From Dama dama (lineage: Eukaryota; Chordata; Mammalia; Artiodactyla; Cervidae): a stretch of DNA of 64,000 nucleotides. Location: contig NC_083691.1 in NCBI RefSeq assembly GCF_033118175.1, positions 18,759,001-18,823,000 on the forward strand, in the 5' to 3' direction. The notes below the pieces were generated by a model that ran no database searches, was not told the DNA's origin, and saw only the letters and a program-made list of their open reading frames with translations. The translations under genes and the position numbers were made by a program. Below are positions 1 to 13,600 of this stretch, piece after piece (the first letter of the stretch is position 1; every line of letters begins with the position of its first letter).

Positions 1-518
1 GTCTTCAGTGGTGAAATGTGAGCTAATAATTGTTTTGTAGGATTGTGTTAAAGCTTATGGATGCCTTGTGCCCAGTAGGTGATAAATAAATGGAAAAGCT
101 GTTTTGTTTTGTTTTACTTTCACTTGGACAGAGGGTGGGAGGAGGAAGGGGGTGTCAGTAGGTCATTAAATGCAATAGCAACTTTGCTCCTAACTAGAAG
201 TGTAGTCACATGTAAGTGACTTTCTTTCTCTGGATCTTAATTTACTTAACTTGTAAAAAGAAGGGATTCAACTAGGTGATTTTAAGGAGCTAGTTCCTTC
301 CTTTCCTAAAATCTAAGATTAGGAAGACTATATTCAGTGCTTCTCATATACCTGATACTGAAATGATAATTCTTTCAAGGAAATTTAAGTAAGAAAGGTA
401 AGAATACATTTAGATGGAAACAGTATGTAAAGTACAAGAGAATAGAGGTTCTGTGATCTGGATGTGCCAGTATATTTTCATCATAACCTGAAGCATTCTT
501 GTTTCTCTTTCACATTAG
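1..518 (+). other. TAF1B: TAF1B intron, 3' part
   Basis: AT-rich sequence upstream of the first exon in the window. It ends in a pyrimidine-rich acceptor (TTTCTCTTTCACATTAG). I see no recognisable repeat or coding segment. Confidence 0.7.
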
Positions 519-614
519 AATGAAGTTTTGCATAATTTTTGGAAGCGCTACCTTCAGAAGAGCAAGCAGGCATATTGTAAAAACCCAGTTTATCCCATCA
601 GAAGGAAAAGTACG
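519..614 (+). CDS. TAF1B: TAF1B coding exon A
   Basis: This 96-nt exon encodes NEVLHNFWKRYLQ through RRKST, 32 codons, phase 0 at both ends. The acceptor is CACATTAG and the donor GTAAGT at 615. It corresponds to about residues 100-131, in the N-terminal cyclin-fold region. The frame stays open past the donor to 830 by chance, but the family protein continues with the next exon (VLEDNSSHSDW). Confidence 0.93.
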
Positions 615-3600
615 GTAAGTCACACGTCTGACAAGTGGGACCAAAAGACATATCTGGTGAGAGATAAAAATGAAGATGAGGTTCAACCTTACCTCAGTTA
701 TGGTTTTCAGAGGAGTTTCAGTGAAGAGGTTTCATTTATAGTCCAGAAGGACAGGGTCAGTGATGTAGGCATTGAAATTAATCTTGACTTCTTATTTGAC
801 CAGTTGAAAAATAAAGAAATTTGTGGTTAAGTTTCTAAATAGAAGTTTAAAGGAGTTTCTACCATTGTACTATTTAAAACTGTTTTGCAAATGTTATTCT
901 TTTTGTTTGGAACACCTGCTTGCTTTACCTGGCATTTCAAGATTCAGCTCATTTGTCATCTGGATGCTTCACCACCCCACCCCCATCCATCAAAGCAGTT
1001 ATATTTTTAGCAGTTTGCTTTTCACTGCTTATTAAATGTGCCATGGATCATTTTGTTTGGAATAGGGGAGGATTCCACTGCTGGGAAATGCAGGTTTGAT
1101 AATCTTTGATGTGTTTTATGTGTGGTTCTTACTCTCTAGGACTGAGAAGGGATTCTGACTCTGTTTGACACACATTTGTTAAGAGCTTGGAAACTTGGCC
1201 CAGTGTTTCCTTGTTTAGTTAGGGTCTCATAGGTTCCACTCGCAGAGTTTAGTGAAAGAAATGAGATGTTTAGAAATTGTAGGAATGAGAAGTTTAGAAA
1301 TAGCAGGTAGAGCAGGAAAAACGATAGTTCAGTTTTACGCGTAAGTTTGAGACAGCTGTTGGACATCCAGGAAGAAATGTGGAGTCCTCAGATACACAAG
1401 TGTTCAGTTCAGGGGAGAGATCTGGACTAGAGATACAAATTTGGAAGTCGTCAGCTCACACTATAATCAAATCTAAAATACCACTGTTTGTAAGATGCAC
1501 CATTATTTTTAAATACCCCCAAGAAAAAAGAAAATGCTGCAAATTAAATTGTGCCATGACGCTGACTGTAAGATATTCCTGATTTCAGGGATGTTAAAAT
1601 ATAGAGATGGGGGAGTGCACATTAGAATTGAAAACAGTGTACATAGTAGATGGTATTTAAAACTACAAGACCGATGACATCCCTGAGGAGCAAAGACAGA
1701 GAAGAGGACCAAGAACTGAGCTCTGCATATTCACTGGGAGGACCCTGATGCTGGGAAAGATTGAGGGCAAAAGGAGAAGGGGGCGACAGGGTGAGGTGGT
1801 TGGATGGCGTCAGTGACTCAATGGACATGAGTCTGAGCAAACTCCAGGAGATGGTAAAGGACCGGGAAGCCTGGCGTGCTGCAGTCCTTGGGGTTGCAAA
1901 GAGTCAGATACAACTTAGCAACTGAACAACAGTGAGAGGTGGAAGCAAGTGCACAGAGGGAGACGTTGCTGTAGTTGGGAGCAGGGAAGGGCGCAGAGGC
2001 CGACAGAGGGCCGAGTGTGTGGTGTGGGAGTTTCCTTAGGATTGCTTCAGTTTTCTCAGTGATCTCCATGTATCAGCCAGCTTTATGGTCGCCTGGCCCC
2101 TCGTGGGCTCTCACCTGTCAGAGGGTATGTGCTTGACAGAAGAAACAAGCGTTATCCTGTCCCTGGTTTCTTTTTTCTGTCTCATTCTCTGTGAGTTCCT
2201 TTAATATGAGCTTTATCTCCTCACAGTGAGATCCAGTTTCTGGCCTACATGACTGAGAGCGTGGCTTTTTTGACTGTGATCAGCTCCCCAAGGTCATGTC
2301 AGTTAATGAGGCCTTTAGGTAGCTAGCCAGCTGACCTTTCTAAGGGACACTCTGACCGCTTTCTCAGCGATACACTTGTGAAAAATTAAATCATGCTAAG
2401 AGATAATGTATGATTGTCAAGCCTCAGTGTGTCTGGAGTCATTATTGACACTTGATGTTTTTATTGGTGTTGATGCTAGAGCTATAGGAGAGGTGTTAGT
2501 TACAGAGAGAACTAGGCCTGTTGTGTCTGTGTGTTTCTCTGCTCGTGCTTGTTTGGCGTCCTTATCTGAGAAGCATGGCTAGGAGCTGCTGAGGAGCGAG
2601 CACGTGCAGAAGTCCGGCTCTCTTGGTCTCAGGGACCAGGCAGATGGCTGCAGATCTCTAGAGTGGCTCCTTCTCTGGTGTTTGTGATGCTCAAGCATTG
2701 TTTACAGTTTGTGGAAATGAATTATGTTGTAATTCCTATATAATCATAATTTATATTCTTTTATAAAACAGGTATTAGAAGATAATTCGAGCCATTCAGA
2801 CTGGGAGAGTGAGCCTGAGCTGCTGAGTGACGTGAGTCGACTGTCTTTTGGTGAGAGTGGAGCAGAGTCTCAGCCTGATGTCCGCACTCCAAAGCCTTTC
2901 CCCATCATCAAAGCATCACACTCAGGTAAAGATGACAAACTAACACTCTGGCAATGCATCTTAGAAATAATGTAGTCCTGTCTCTTCATATTCCAAGGAA
3001 GGGAACTTGGCCTAGCAAGGAAGAATGATTTGTTGACTCATGTGGCAAGGAGAAAGGTAGACTGAATGAAATATTAGGGCAGTTTTTAAAAAGGTACATT
3101 GTTTCCTCATGAGCCTTTAGGTGTGATTTTTAAAGGGAACTAAACAGTGAGGCTTCCCAGGTGGCTTAGATGGCAAAGAATCTATCTGCAGAAGACCAGG
3201 GTTCGATCTCTGCTGGGTTGGGAAGATCCCTTGGAGAAGGGAATTTCTCCCTACTCCAGGAGCTGTTCTTGAGAATCCCATGGACAGAGGAGCCTGGCGG
3301 GCTACAGTCCCTGGGTTGTAAAGAATCAGACATGACTGAATGACTAACACTTTCACTTTTCAAGCAATAAGCAGATCCAAAAAGGAGGCTAGCTGGGGTT
3401 ATAGCTCAGGGGTAGAGCATTTGACTGCAAAAAGGAGGCTAGCTCAAGTAAGATAGCTGCGGGCTCAGAATTTTAGAGAAAAGTTATAGCAGAGAACTAA
3501 TAGAACTTAGCCATGTGGTAAGATAGACAGGAGTCAAAAATAAGCTGCCCAGTTTCTCTGCATAGACTAACACAGGCTGAATCAGATTACCATATTGTGT

Positions 3601-4611
3601 GTGTGTGTGTGTGTGTGTGCATGTGCATGTATGTCTTACTTTCTGGTTTAATTCCGTAATTTAAAATAGATAAGGAGTGTATTTAAGGTTACAGATACAG
3701 ACCTTCTCCTCAGAGCATTTATTCATGATTTTAGTTGTTTCTACATTACTTTTAAAAATGAAAACAAAGAAACGTGGTGGAAAACAGAGAAAGATTTTAT
3801 TATAGATTGTGAAGGTCTTGATGTGTGCTACTGGAGTTGTTTGGGAGATAGACTTCAAACCTCCTGGTGTTAGGAATTGTTGAAGTCTGCATTACGTGTG
3901 GTTAGTAAAATTTTCAACAAAACATTTCTAGTATGGACTGCTTCTTTGCAAGCCCCTCACCCTCCAGAGATTAAAAATTCCTTTTATCAGCATATCCACG
4001 TTTCTTTTTATCTTTTGTCGTTTCCTTTTTTTTTCCTTCAGCATATCTGCATTTCTTGATGGACTGCACAATGACACAGTTATCAAATAAGTTAACATTT
4101 TGTGTCCAAAGAAGTTAGAATTGTAGGATAATTGGGCAGCATGGCATGTGGGGTTTCCTTTTCCATGCCTCAGGCCACCTGACTCAAATAATCTCAGAGA
4201 ACTAGGACTCTGAAACCATCCAAGCCTTTTCAGTAAGACATCATGATTGTTTACCTATGTTAGGGGTTTTTGTTTGCGTGTTTGTTTCTTAGTAAATGAT
4301 GATCTTTAGAGCTTTATTTTCATTTTCCTATTAAATGTAACTATTAAAACACTCATTATTAATGCAAAACATAAAATTCAGATATTCATGGGAATTCTCT
4401 GACAGTCCAGTGGTTAGAACTCGGCACTTCCACTACTGGGGCCCAGGTTTAATCCCTCGTTAGGGAACTAAGATCCTGTAAGCTGTGTAGCCTGGCCAAA
4501 AAAAAAAACAAAAACAGATGTTCATAAAGAAAATAAAATCACGAGTTATTGTACCACCCCAAAATAACCACTATCACTGTATTCTTCTACATTCTAGAAG
4601 GTTTTTTAATT

Positions 4612-4670
<59 letters not shown>

Positions 4671-7600
4671 CACGAGTTTTGTTTTCCAAAAATGTGAACT
4701 ACTTGATTCTTTAAATTTTTTTGATCAAAATTCTACATGCATGACTTGTTACACAAATAAAAATGAATTGCCGTCCACTATCTCCCTCAAATATCCCGTT
4801 TCCCAGAGGCATTCATTTTCAACTCTTTTTTAAACGCTGTATCGCTGTATCACATGCTTCTGTTACTACATCTTAATTTCTCGTTCTGCACATGAGCGAT
4901 TAAATTCCCACTATGGATGACGAAGCCTTAGCTCTTTCACTCATCCCTCACTGTCCCTCCTTACCCCCTGCCACGTAGTTACCAGCACATAATTATGAAT
5001 TTCTCCTTCTCTAGCTTTTCAATGTAATTTTTTGCTTGGTCAATTTTTTTGTGCTTAAATTGTAAATGTGTATAAATATTCATCAGAGCTGAGTCATATA
5101 GTTTACTATGATTACTTTTTCTGTATATGCTTTGGTTTCTCCAGAGTTGATAATTTGCTTAGTTTTCTATTTATTTATTACTTATCTGTAATCTAGGCTT
5201 CCCAGGTGGCTGAGTGGTAAGAATCTGCCCGCCAGTGCAGAAGACACGGATTTGATCCCTGGGTCGGGAAGATCCCCTCGAGAAGGAAATGGCAATCCAT
5301 TCCACTGTTGTTGCCTGGAGAACCCCATGGACAGAGGAGCCTGGTGGGCTACAGTCCATGGGGTCACAAAAGAGTCAAATACGACTTAGTGAAATTATGA
5401 ATCTATAATCCATGAAGCTGTAATCTATTACTAATGTATCTCCACACTTCCCCTCAGTTCTGGCAATCTCTCAATTCCTTATTCTGTCAATTTCATGTTC
5501 GGTAATAGATCCTGGAACTTCTGAGCTGCTTTGATCTAGAATGATGTATCTCCAGACCTCTGTCTTGGGGATCTCTTTACCACCATCCCGAGAAGTCTGT
5601 CACCTCTCTGTGGTTACATTTCTTGTTTCTTTATCTCACTTCATTTTCTTTCTTGGTTCACGCCCTCAATTTGTGGAGCATCTTTTCTTATTTTGCTGAG
5701 GATATTAATGTTATTTCCCACTGATTTGAAGATTTGACGGTAAAGCGTCTTCCTACAATGAGGGAGACCTGGGTTCAATACCTGGGTCAGGAAGATCTCC
5801 TGGAGAAGGAAATGGCAACCCACTCCAGTATTCTTGCCTGGAAAATCCCATGGACGGAGAAGCCTAGTAGGCTACAGTCTATGGGGTCACAAAGAGTCGG
5901 ACATGACTGAGCGACTTCACTTTCTTTCTTTCTTTGCCTTTTTATACTAGAGGGTTTCTTCAAGTGCTTAGCAAGCCTAAGGAGGCTAGTCCTGTTTAAG
6001 AATGGACATTGAAAAGTTGATTGAAAGCTTTCTACCCACAGTAAGTCTTGTCACTTCTGCTCTGGTTTATTTTCTTGGTGAACCTCCAGCATTGTCATCA
6101 GCTGACCAGATTTTCCAGAAACATCTCTGAGTCTTTTTTTTGGAGGGTATAACCCCAGCTGTCCTGGGAACTGGGTGGGAAGAAGGCCTCAGGGGAGGAG
6201 AGGGTCTCTGGAGGAGAAACTTCCAATTTTCGGGCAAGACTGGGGAGGAGCAGTCATTTGGCTGCATAGAGCTTGGGAAGGAGTCTGGGTGTATAGCTTC
6301 TTAATCAGGCTTCCAAGCAGTCCTCCTGGTGTTGGTCCTACATCATGCACTTTCCAGGGCTACCTGGTTTAACCAGTTCCTGAGCCTTCCTTAGAGGTCC
6401 CCCGGGAAAATTATATTGAATTTTGCCTTCCCCTATTGCTGGCTGTGAATCCAGCTTACTCCGCACTGCTAAGCAATAATCACCTCTCCATTTGCTTTTC
6501 AGCTTTTAACATTTTATTGCTGTTGTCTCTTTTTCCACGTTATTTGTTCTTATATGTATATATTTAAAAAATTTCTTTATAATTAAAGTGGGACAAAACA
6601 GAAGCTAATGTGTGTTTTCAATCTGCCATCTTAACTAGAAGTTCCTACATGTTTTTATATATGTAATATATAGAGAAGTTTTAAAAATAATGTTTTATAG
6701 AAATCTGTGCCCTTGTATATTCTTTTAAAACCATAGTCTTCAGCCTTTAGCATCCATCAGAGGGATGGTAGGGATGGAGGGCTGGTGAGCTCAATAATTT
6801 GCATCTCTACCATGTTCTCAGCTGATGCTAATATACCTGGTCCAACAACTGAACTTGGAGAACAGTCCAATGCTTTTACACAAAGCATTGTGTAAATTGT
6901 TATGCACTGTTTTCATTGTGTGGAGTTAAGTTAATTAAATTTCTATTCTAGTCACTTAGGTTGTTTTAAATTGTTTTCTTATTATAAACAGTGTTGCCAT
7001 AACATGTCTTGACCCTGAACCTTTGCATGTTTTAAAAATCATTTCACTAAGATGAAATCTTTGAAGTAAAGCTGCTAGACCATTGGTCACCAAATACTTA
7101 TTGGGTTCCTTCTCCACCTGGAGCCTGTTCTGAGCTCTATGGATGCCATGGTGAGCAATACTGTCTGTCTTCAAGCTGCCTAGAGTGTCCTGGGAGGAGA
7201 CACTCCCAGGGACAATAAATGCACATGTGAAAAAGAATAGCGCAGTTCCTGATAAATGCTATGAAGAAAGGATCTTCAGGATTTAGAAAAGGGGATTTTG
7301 AGGGATAATTTGGAGAGTTTTTGCCCAAGAAAACTTGGAGTCTCTCAGGGTTATTCCTAGTCCTGCTTTTCTATCTACCCTCACTCCTGGCTTTAAAGAC
7401 TAGCTATATCCAGCAACTCTAAAATTCCTATCCTCTCAACTCTAGAATTTTATATTCAGCTGCCTACTCAGCATTTCCATTTGCATGTTTAATAAAGTCT
7501 TACACTTAACATGTGCAGGTCTGATATCTTGATTTCTCTGGTCAAGCCTGATCTTCTGCCACCTCCCTTGTCTCAGTAGGAGCATCTCCATTCTTCTTGT

Positions 7601-10600
7601 TGCTCAGGCCCCCAAACCGTAGACTTCTACTCATCTCCTCTTGTTTTCTCATACTTCACATCCAGTCCATCAGCAAATCTTCCTGATTCTGCCTTCAGCA
7701 TGTGTCCAGGGTCCAGCTGCCCCTCACCATCTACAGGATCGCCACTCCAGCACAAGGACCCATTGCCGTGGACCTGGCATCATGGTCTCCTGTGTGCCGT
7801 CCCCTAATTCCATTCTTCATAGCAGCCAGAGTAACCTTTTAAAAATCAGAAATGAGATTATGTTGCTCTTCTGTTTAAAAGTCTCCAGAAAACTCTTATT
7901 ATGCTTAGTTGAAAATCTAAAGGACAGATCATGGCCAACAAAGCCCTTTAACATTTTATTTTCTTGTCATCTAACAATTCTCTCTGGTCATCTCCTGCCA
8001 CTCTTCCTCTCACCCGTGGTGCTCTAGCCACACTGGCTTCCTTGTTGTTCCTTCAGGTTGACTCTGCTGATAGGCTCCCCAGATCCTTCAGCCTTACTCT
8101 CTGATTTCATCCAGGTCTCTGCTCAGGTGTCACGCTCCCCACAGGGCTTCTGGGACCACCCATGTGGGAAAGGACAGGTCTCCTCCCTTCCCCTTGCTCT
8201 GTAGGCCCCTACATTACTGTTTTTCCATGTTGCTCTGAACCACTGTCTGGCAGGTTTTTTTTGGTCATTTACTGTCCCTCACTACTAGTATGTAAGTTTA
8301 AGGAGAAATGAGATACTGTACACAGTCACTCCCCAGACCTGGAAGAGGCACAGAGTAAGATGGACAAGTATTTGTGGAATGAATGCATGAGGGTGAAATA
8401 ATGCCGTGGGGGAAGACGCCCGGAGCATGGGAGTGGGAGAGGTGCTGCCTCAGCTTTTGTTTGGAGAGCCTGTCGGAGAAGGGGACAGGGAGTTGAGGCG
8501 TGACTCAAAGGAATGACACACTTTTGCTTTGCTTAGTAGTTGTTTGTCCTTTTATTTATTGGAAAACTTGCTCCTGATCACTACAAAAAAATCCAGAAAA
8601 GACAGATAGCTCCTTAGACTCACACACCCCACTCCCACAGAGAACCAGCTCTTAACATTTTGGCCAGTTTTCTTCCAAATCATTACTGCCCTTTATTGCC
8701 AAGTTGCTCTGTGTAAAGATTCTATCAGTAATTTTAAGATATTTAAAATACCTCTTTGGATTTTGCTGTTTTTCTTCTTTTCTTGTCCAAAATAGTTGCT
8801 TACACTTAAAAAAAAAATCTCCATTTGTCCCGTAAGAAACGACCTCTGTCTGTTCCGGGTCTCTTGATGGAGTAGAATATTCGCTGCGGAAGGAGAAGGG
8901 GGTCATGAAGATGAGCGTACCACGGACGCTAGCCTTCTGCTATCTGTCATTACTTTGGCAGAGAGAGACAATTACTCTTTCAGATCTTTTGAGGTAAGCT
9001 GGGCCTCTTACGATGATGCTTTTGCTGATTATCTTGTGACAGCCTGTGGATATTTTGGATTTTACCAGGAGGCTTCAATTAAGGAAGGGAAAGATTAGGT
9101 AGTTTGAATTCTGACTCTGAAATGTAATTTTCCCTGGGCTAAGAATTCATCTCCTGGGTTTCCTTATTTATATAGTGGAAATAATACTATTTATCTTACA
9201 TGGGGTATTAGAGAATTTATCATCCACTGTGAATAAAATGCTTTGAAGGTGAAAAGTGACATTTAAGTACCTGCACAGTATTATTAAGTATTTTTCATTT
9301 TTAAGAGAGAAGATGAACAGATGACCTTCACATGGCAAATATTAGTAGTAAGTTATACAAAAGCATACCTTGGTGTTGTTAAGAGCTAAAAGATAGGTTG
9401 TCTGTGTTTATAAGCTAAAATGGAAAACAAAGCTATTACAAGAACCTGTTACATGGATAGTCAGCATGTACAGTTTTCAAGATTATCTGCAGGGTTTTAT
9501 AGGTAATGAATAAATTATGGTATGGTATGTAAGAATATCTCATTAAATAGAAGATGTACCACAATCATTAATGTGTTCATTTTTCCTTGCTCATTATGTG
9601 TTCTAAATGATAACGTTTGAGTTTCTCAATGTGTGGAGTGATTTTCAGAGCATAGATTTGGAACCAGAACCGTGGATTCGAATCCTGGTTCTGTCACTTA
9701 TGTGCTATAGGACCTTGAGTAAGTTATTTAATTTCTTTCCGCCTCTGTGTCCTCATTGGTAAAATGAGGTTACTAGTAATATCTACCTCAGAGAGTTGAA
9801 ACTACTCTCAGTACTTAGTACTACATGAAAAGCACATAGTGCCTGGTGCAGAACAAGAACTCAGTTCCAGTTATTGTTGTTTATGTTTTCTTTATCATCA
9901 TCATCATCATTGGCACTAGGCCCTTTGATTAAATAAAGTGCCTCCAGTAAATGAGAATAGTGCCTTTGAATTTGGCCACATCAACCAAATAACAAGGCTT
10001 TTCTCAGATGTGATTAACTTGACATGCAGATAGTCCATGATTCAGTGAATTTTACTGTTACGTTAAAACCTCATCTTGTTCTGTCCGCCCTCATTGGGTG
10101 ATCTCACCCTTCCCCACGGCTCTAATTACCATCTGTATGATGACGACTCCCAGATCTGGATTTCTAGCCCAGACTTGTCTAGTGAGGGCCAGACCCATAT
10201 ATTCACATATTCAGCTGCCTGCTGGATACTCCTTCATCATCTTTCTCCTCAGTTCATCTCTTTCTCCACTGATTCCCTTCTTCATTAATACCCTGTTCCA
10301 TCTCATACAGGCACCTGAGACCCATCCTTGACTCTTTCCTCTCACTGCATATAGTTTAACCAATATGTCCTCTCAATTATACTTGCAGAATAACTCTGAG
10401 AACCATGTTTCCCCCATTCCCTCTGTCTCTGTCTTCACCTGGGTTACTTAGCCACTTCCCAGGTGAATCTTGTGCTTCTCCTGTCCATTTGCTCCTGGTA
10501 ACCCGAAGGATCTTACAGGAAGGATCGTGTCACTGGAGCTGGATGAAAGGGCTAGCTGCTCTTTCTACACAAGGCAATCTGTAAGGGGGTAACAAAACTC

Positions 10601-13600
10601 CCCTAGAAATCTAACAAGGAAGAAATAATAGTTGCCCAGAAATAATAGAGAAAATTATTTGCCCCAAAATTCTTCTCAGGGAGAATATTTTATGTGGTTG
10701 GAGGGTCGGGATAAGATCCTACACGTTTGTCTGTCTCTCTCCCCCTCTTCTTCTGCCTCTCTCCTCACCCCTCTGTCTCCCTGCTTCCTTTTTTCCTTGC
10801 TTTTCCTTGCTTCCCACTCCAAGGGGAATTGTAAACTGCCTTCAAGAAGATTAGATCTAGTTAGCTGGAGGGCTTTTATTTTGCTCTGTGGGCCATACAA
10901 ATTTGAGACCTGGTTTAATTGTTTGAAGGAATAGAAGAAAAGACTTTACCACTGGTCCTCTCTCTCTGCTTTTCTTGGAAAAGAGCTGTAAGTCACAGGT
11001 TCTCAAAGTGTGGTCCTGACCAGCAGCATCAGCAGCTTCTGGGAATTTGTTAGAAAGGCAAATTCTTGGACCCATTCTAACCTTCTGAGTCAGAAACTCT
11101 GGGAACAGGACCTGGTAATCAATCTCTGTTTTAATAAGCCCTCTGGGGATTCTAAGGGATGCTAAAGTTTGAGAACTACTATTGCTACACCCTGAATAAA
11201 CTATTTAAAGAACATTGATTTGAAGGCCCTACATTATTAGCCTTTCCACAATACCCGTGTATCTTATACTGATCCTGTATGTCACTTCTCTGTTAAATCC
11301 TTTAACAGCATCCTCCTTAGGATAAATTCATAACCCTTGAGGAGCCTTTAAAGGACCCTGTATTAACAATTATAATAAATAAAAACAGCCAACATATATT
11401 CATTCTACAAATATTCGTTGAATATCTGCTATTTGCAGGTGTTGTTTTAGAGTCCAGACCCTTGAAATACATTTGTGAACCATATAGATAGTCCCTGCTC
11501 TCCTAAAGTTTAAGACTAGAGGAGAGGACAGATAAGCAAATACATAAATATAGTAAATCAGACAAGGGAATGCTGTTCAGAAGATTGAAATAGGGTGATG
11601 TGATAGAGAATGACCAGATGGCTACTTTAGATAGGTTATTAGGGAAGGCCTCAATGAGAAGGTGGAATTTAAACTGCACTCTGAATGAAAATAAAACCTG
11701 CTGTTGAGTATCAGAAGTACTAGCATTCCAGGTAAAGAGAGGTTGCTAGTGCCAGGCCCTAAAGCAGTTGCAAGCTCTGTATGATCCAGGAGCAGAGGAG
11801 GCTGATGTGATGGGAATGTGAATTTGAAGGAGTAGGAGGAAGATGAGGGCAAGGAGATAATAAACAGGACCAGACATAGGTCTTTGGAAACCAAGTTAGG
11901 AGTTTGGATTTTTTTTTTTAAAGTATAGTTTAAATACAGTTCACCCTTTTAAAGTATACAAGTCAGTGGTTTTCAGTATATTCACAGGGTGTGCAGCCAT
12001 CACCTCTATTTCCTGGATGTATTTATCACTCCAAGAGGAAACCCATTCCCATCAGAAGTTTGCCTTTAAGTGTGATAGTAAGCCACCAAAGAGTTTAACA
12101 GGAGAGACATGATCTGATCTGGTTTATGTTTTCAAGATTGTTCAGGCAACTGTGAGGAAAGTGGATTCTAGGTAGACACGAATGGAAGCAGAGAGACTGG
12201 GTGGTCTTTTCTATACTTAGAGCAAGAAGTAGTGGCTTGGATTAGGGTGGTGGTGATAGAACTAGAATGAAGTGAAGGGGTTCAGGATATGTTTTGTGGG
12301 TGGACACAACTTACCTCTAATGCAGTGCTACTTAAACCACCTGTAATGAATAACTAGTTTGTTAAATTTCAGTCTGTCACAGATTGGAGCTTTTGGAAAG
12401 TACAGTGGTATTATAAGTAGAGATAGTATCTCCAGGGGTCATGACTGGAGTATTGGTTTCTTGGTTAGGAGGGGCGAATGAGACGCTGTCAGTCTACCCC
12501 ACTGCTCTTCTTTTGTCTCTGTGTTTCTTTTTACCCTTTCCTCCTACCTAGCATACTGTGTATTTCACTTACTTGTTTTGTCATCTTGGTCTTCTCAGTA
12601 CAATGTAAACTCCATGGGAACAAAAATATTTTATTGTTTTTTTCACTGCTGTGTCTCCCAGCCTCGAATAATGTTGGGTATATAGTACTCGATAAATTTC
12701 TGTCGAATGAATGAATGAATTGTAGATAAGTATGTATGAATATTTATTTACATTTATGTGCTAACTTCTTCAAACTCAGTAATTTACTATGACCAGTTAC
12801 TATGTACCAGACGTTGAGACAGAGTGGTAAACAAGTGTTTCTTTAATTGTTCGTCCAGTGACAGGTACCTACCATGTACTGTCATAGGTACTGGGGACCA
12901 ATTGGAGGGCAAGGAGGTAGTCTAACAAGGAACACAGAGATCAAAAAGGTCTCCCTGAAGAAGTCATTTAAAAGATGAGTAGAAACTAATCACGTCAGAG
13001 AAACTAGGGATAGACAGAAGGAATGCCATATCTACAAGCCTGGTAAATTGACAAATAAGATAAACACACCTTTTAGAAATATTTTATCTATTTGGGCAGA
13101 AACAGAAGAGATTATTAGATAATCAACTAAATCTTGTCTCTGCACAAGGGAACAGAAATATAGATATTTTCAGGTTAATTGTCCTTAAATCTATTTGAGA
13201 TATACAATATACTCAACTGCTTCTTACCTTGTCTTTGAAATATAACATTTTCCCCTCTTTTGTTTACTTTGCCAAATCAGTACATATCTTATATTGAAAC
13301 TTTTTCAAAAACACAGATTTGTTGAAGAGGAACATATTCCTTACATACATGCTTTTCAGCATTTTCCAGAAGAGATGAAATTATATGGACGTGACAAAGG
13401 AATCTTTGCCATAGAGGTAAATTATTTTCTTTTTTACTTTGTAGTCACTTATGAGACATTAGAGTAATTTGGTGATTTATATTCATCTCCTGATTTACTA
13501 TTTCATGTTGAAGTTTAAAAAAGTCAACCACTTTTTGTTCTATTCAAATATGAAACATTAATCATATCTTAATAAAGAGTAGAACTATTATTTATATTTT

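Larger units (their letters stand above)
2926..8836 (+). other. TAF1B: TAF1B intron (5.9 kb), repeat-rich
   Basis: Contains three Bov-tA SINEs, a tRNA-Cys half insertion, two microsatellites, one CHR-type SINE, old L1-like sequence around 5430-6420 and L2-like sequence around 7080-8320. The acceptor at its end is unusual: an A-run lies only about 20 nt upstream of the AG. Confidence 0.7.
8994..13316 (+). other. TAF1B: TAF1B intron (4.3 kb)
   Basis: Largely ancient repeats: MIR at 9632-9895, L2-like at 10080-10500 and 11390-12720, and a MER5-like element at 11000-11187. A polypyrimidine run lies at 10728-10817. No young SINEs were seen. Confidence 0.7.

Noticed and set aside
615..830. Extension of the first TAF1B exon into the intron (72 more codons)
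   Set aside because: A good GTAAGT donor at 615 and family continuity with the exon at 2772 show that this is intron. Open frames of this length occur by chance.
3395..3430. Functional tRNA-Cys gene
   Set aside because: Only the 5' half is present; the T-arm and acceptor 3' strand are missing.
7641..8027. 128-codon open frame
   Set aside because: Lies in an L2 fragment and matches no protein family. Its text is L2 3' region.
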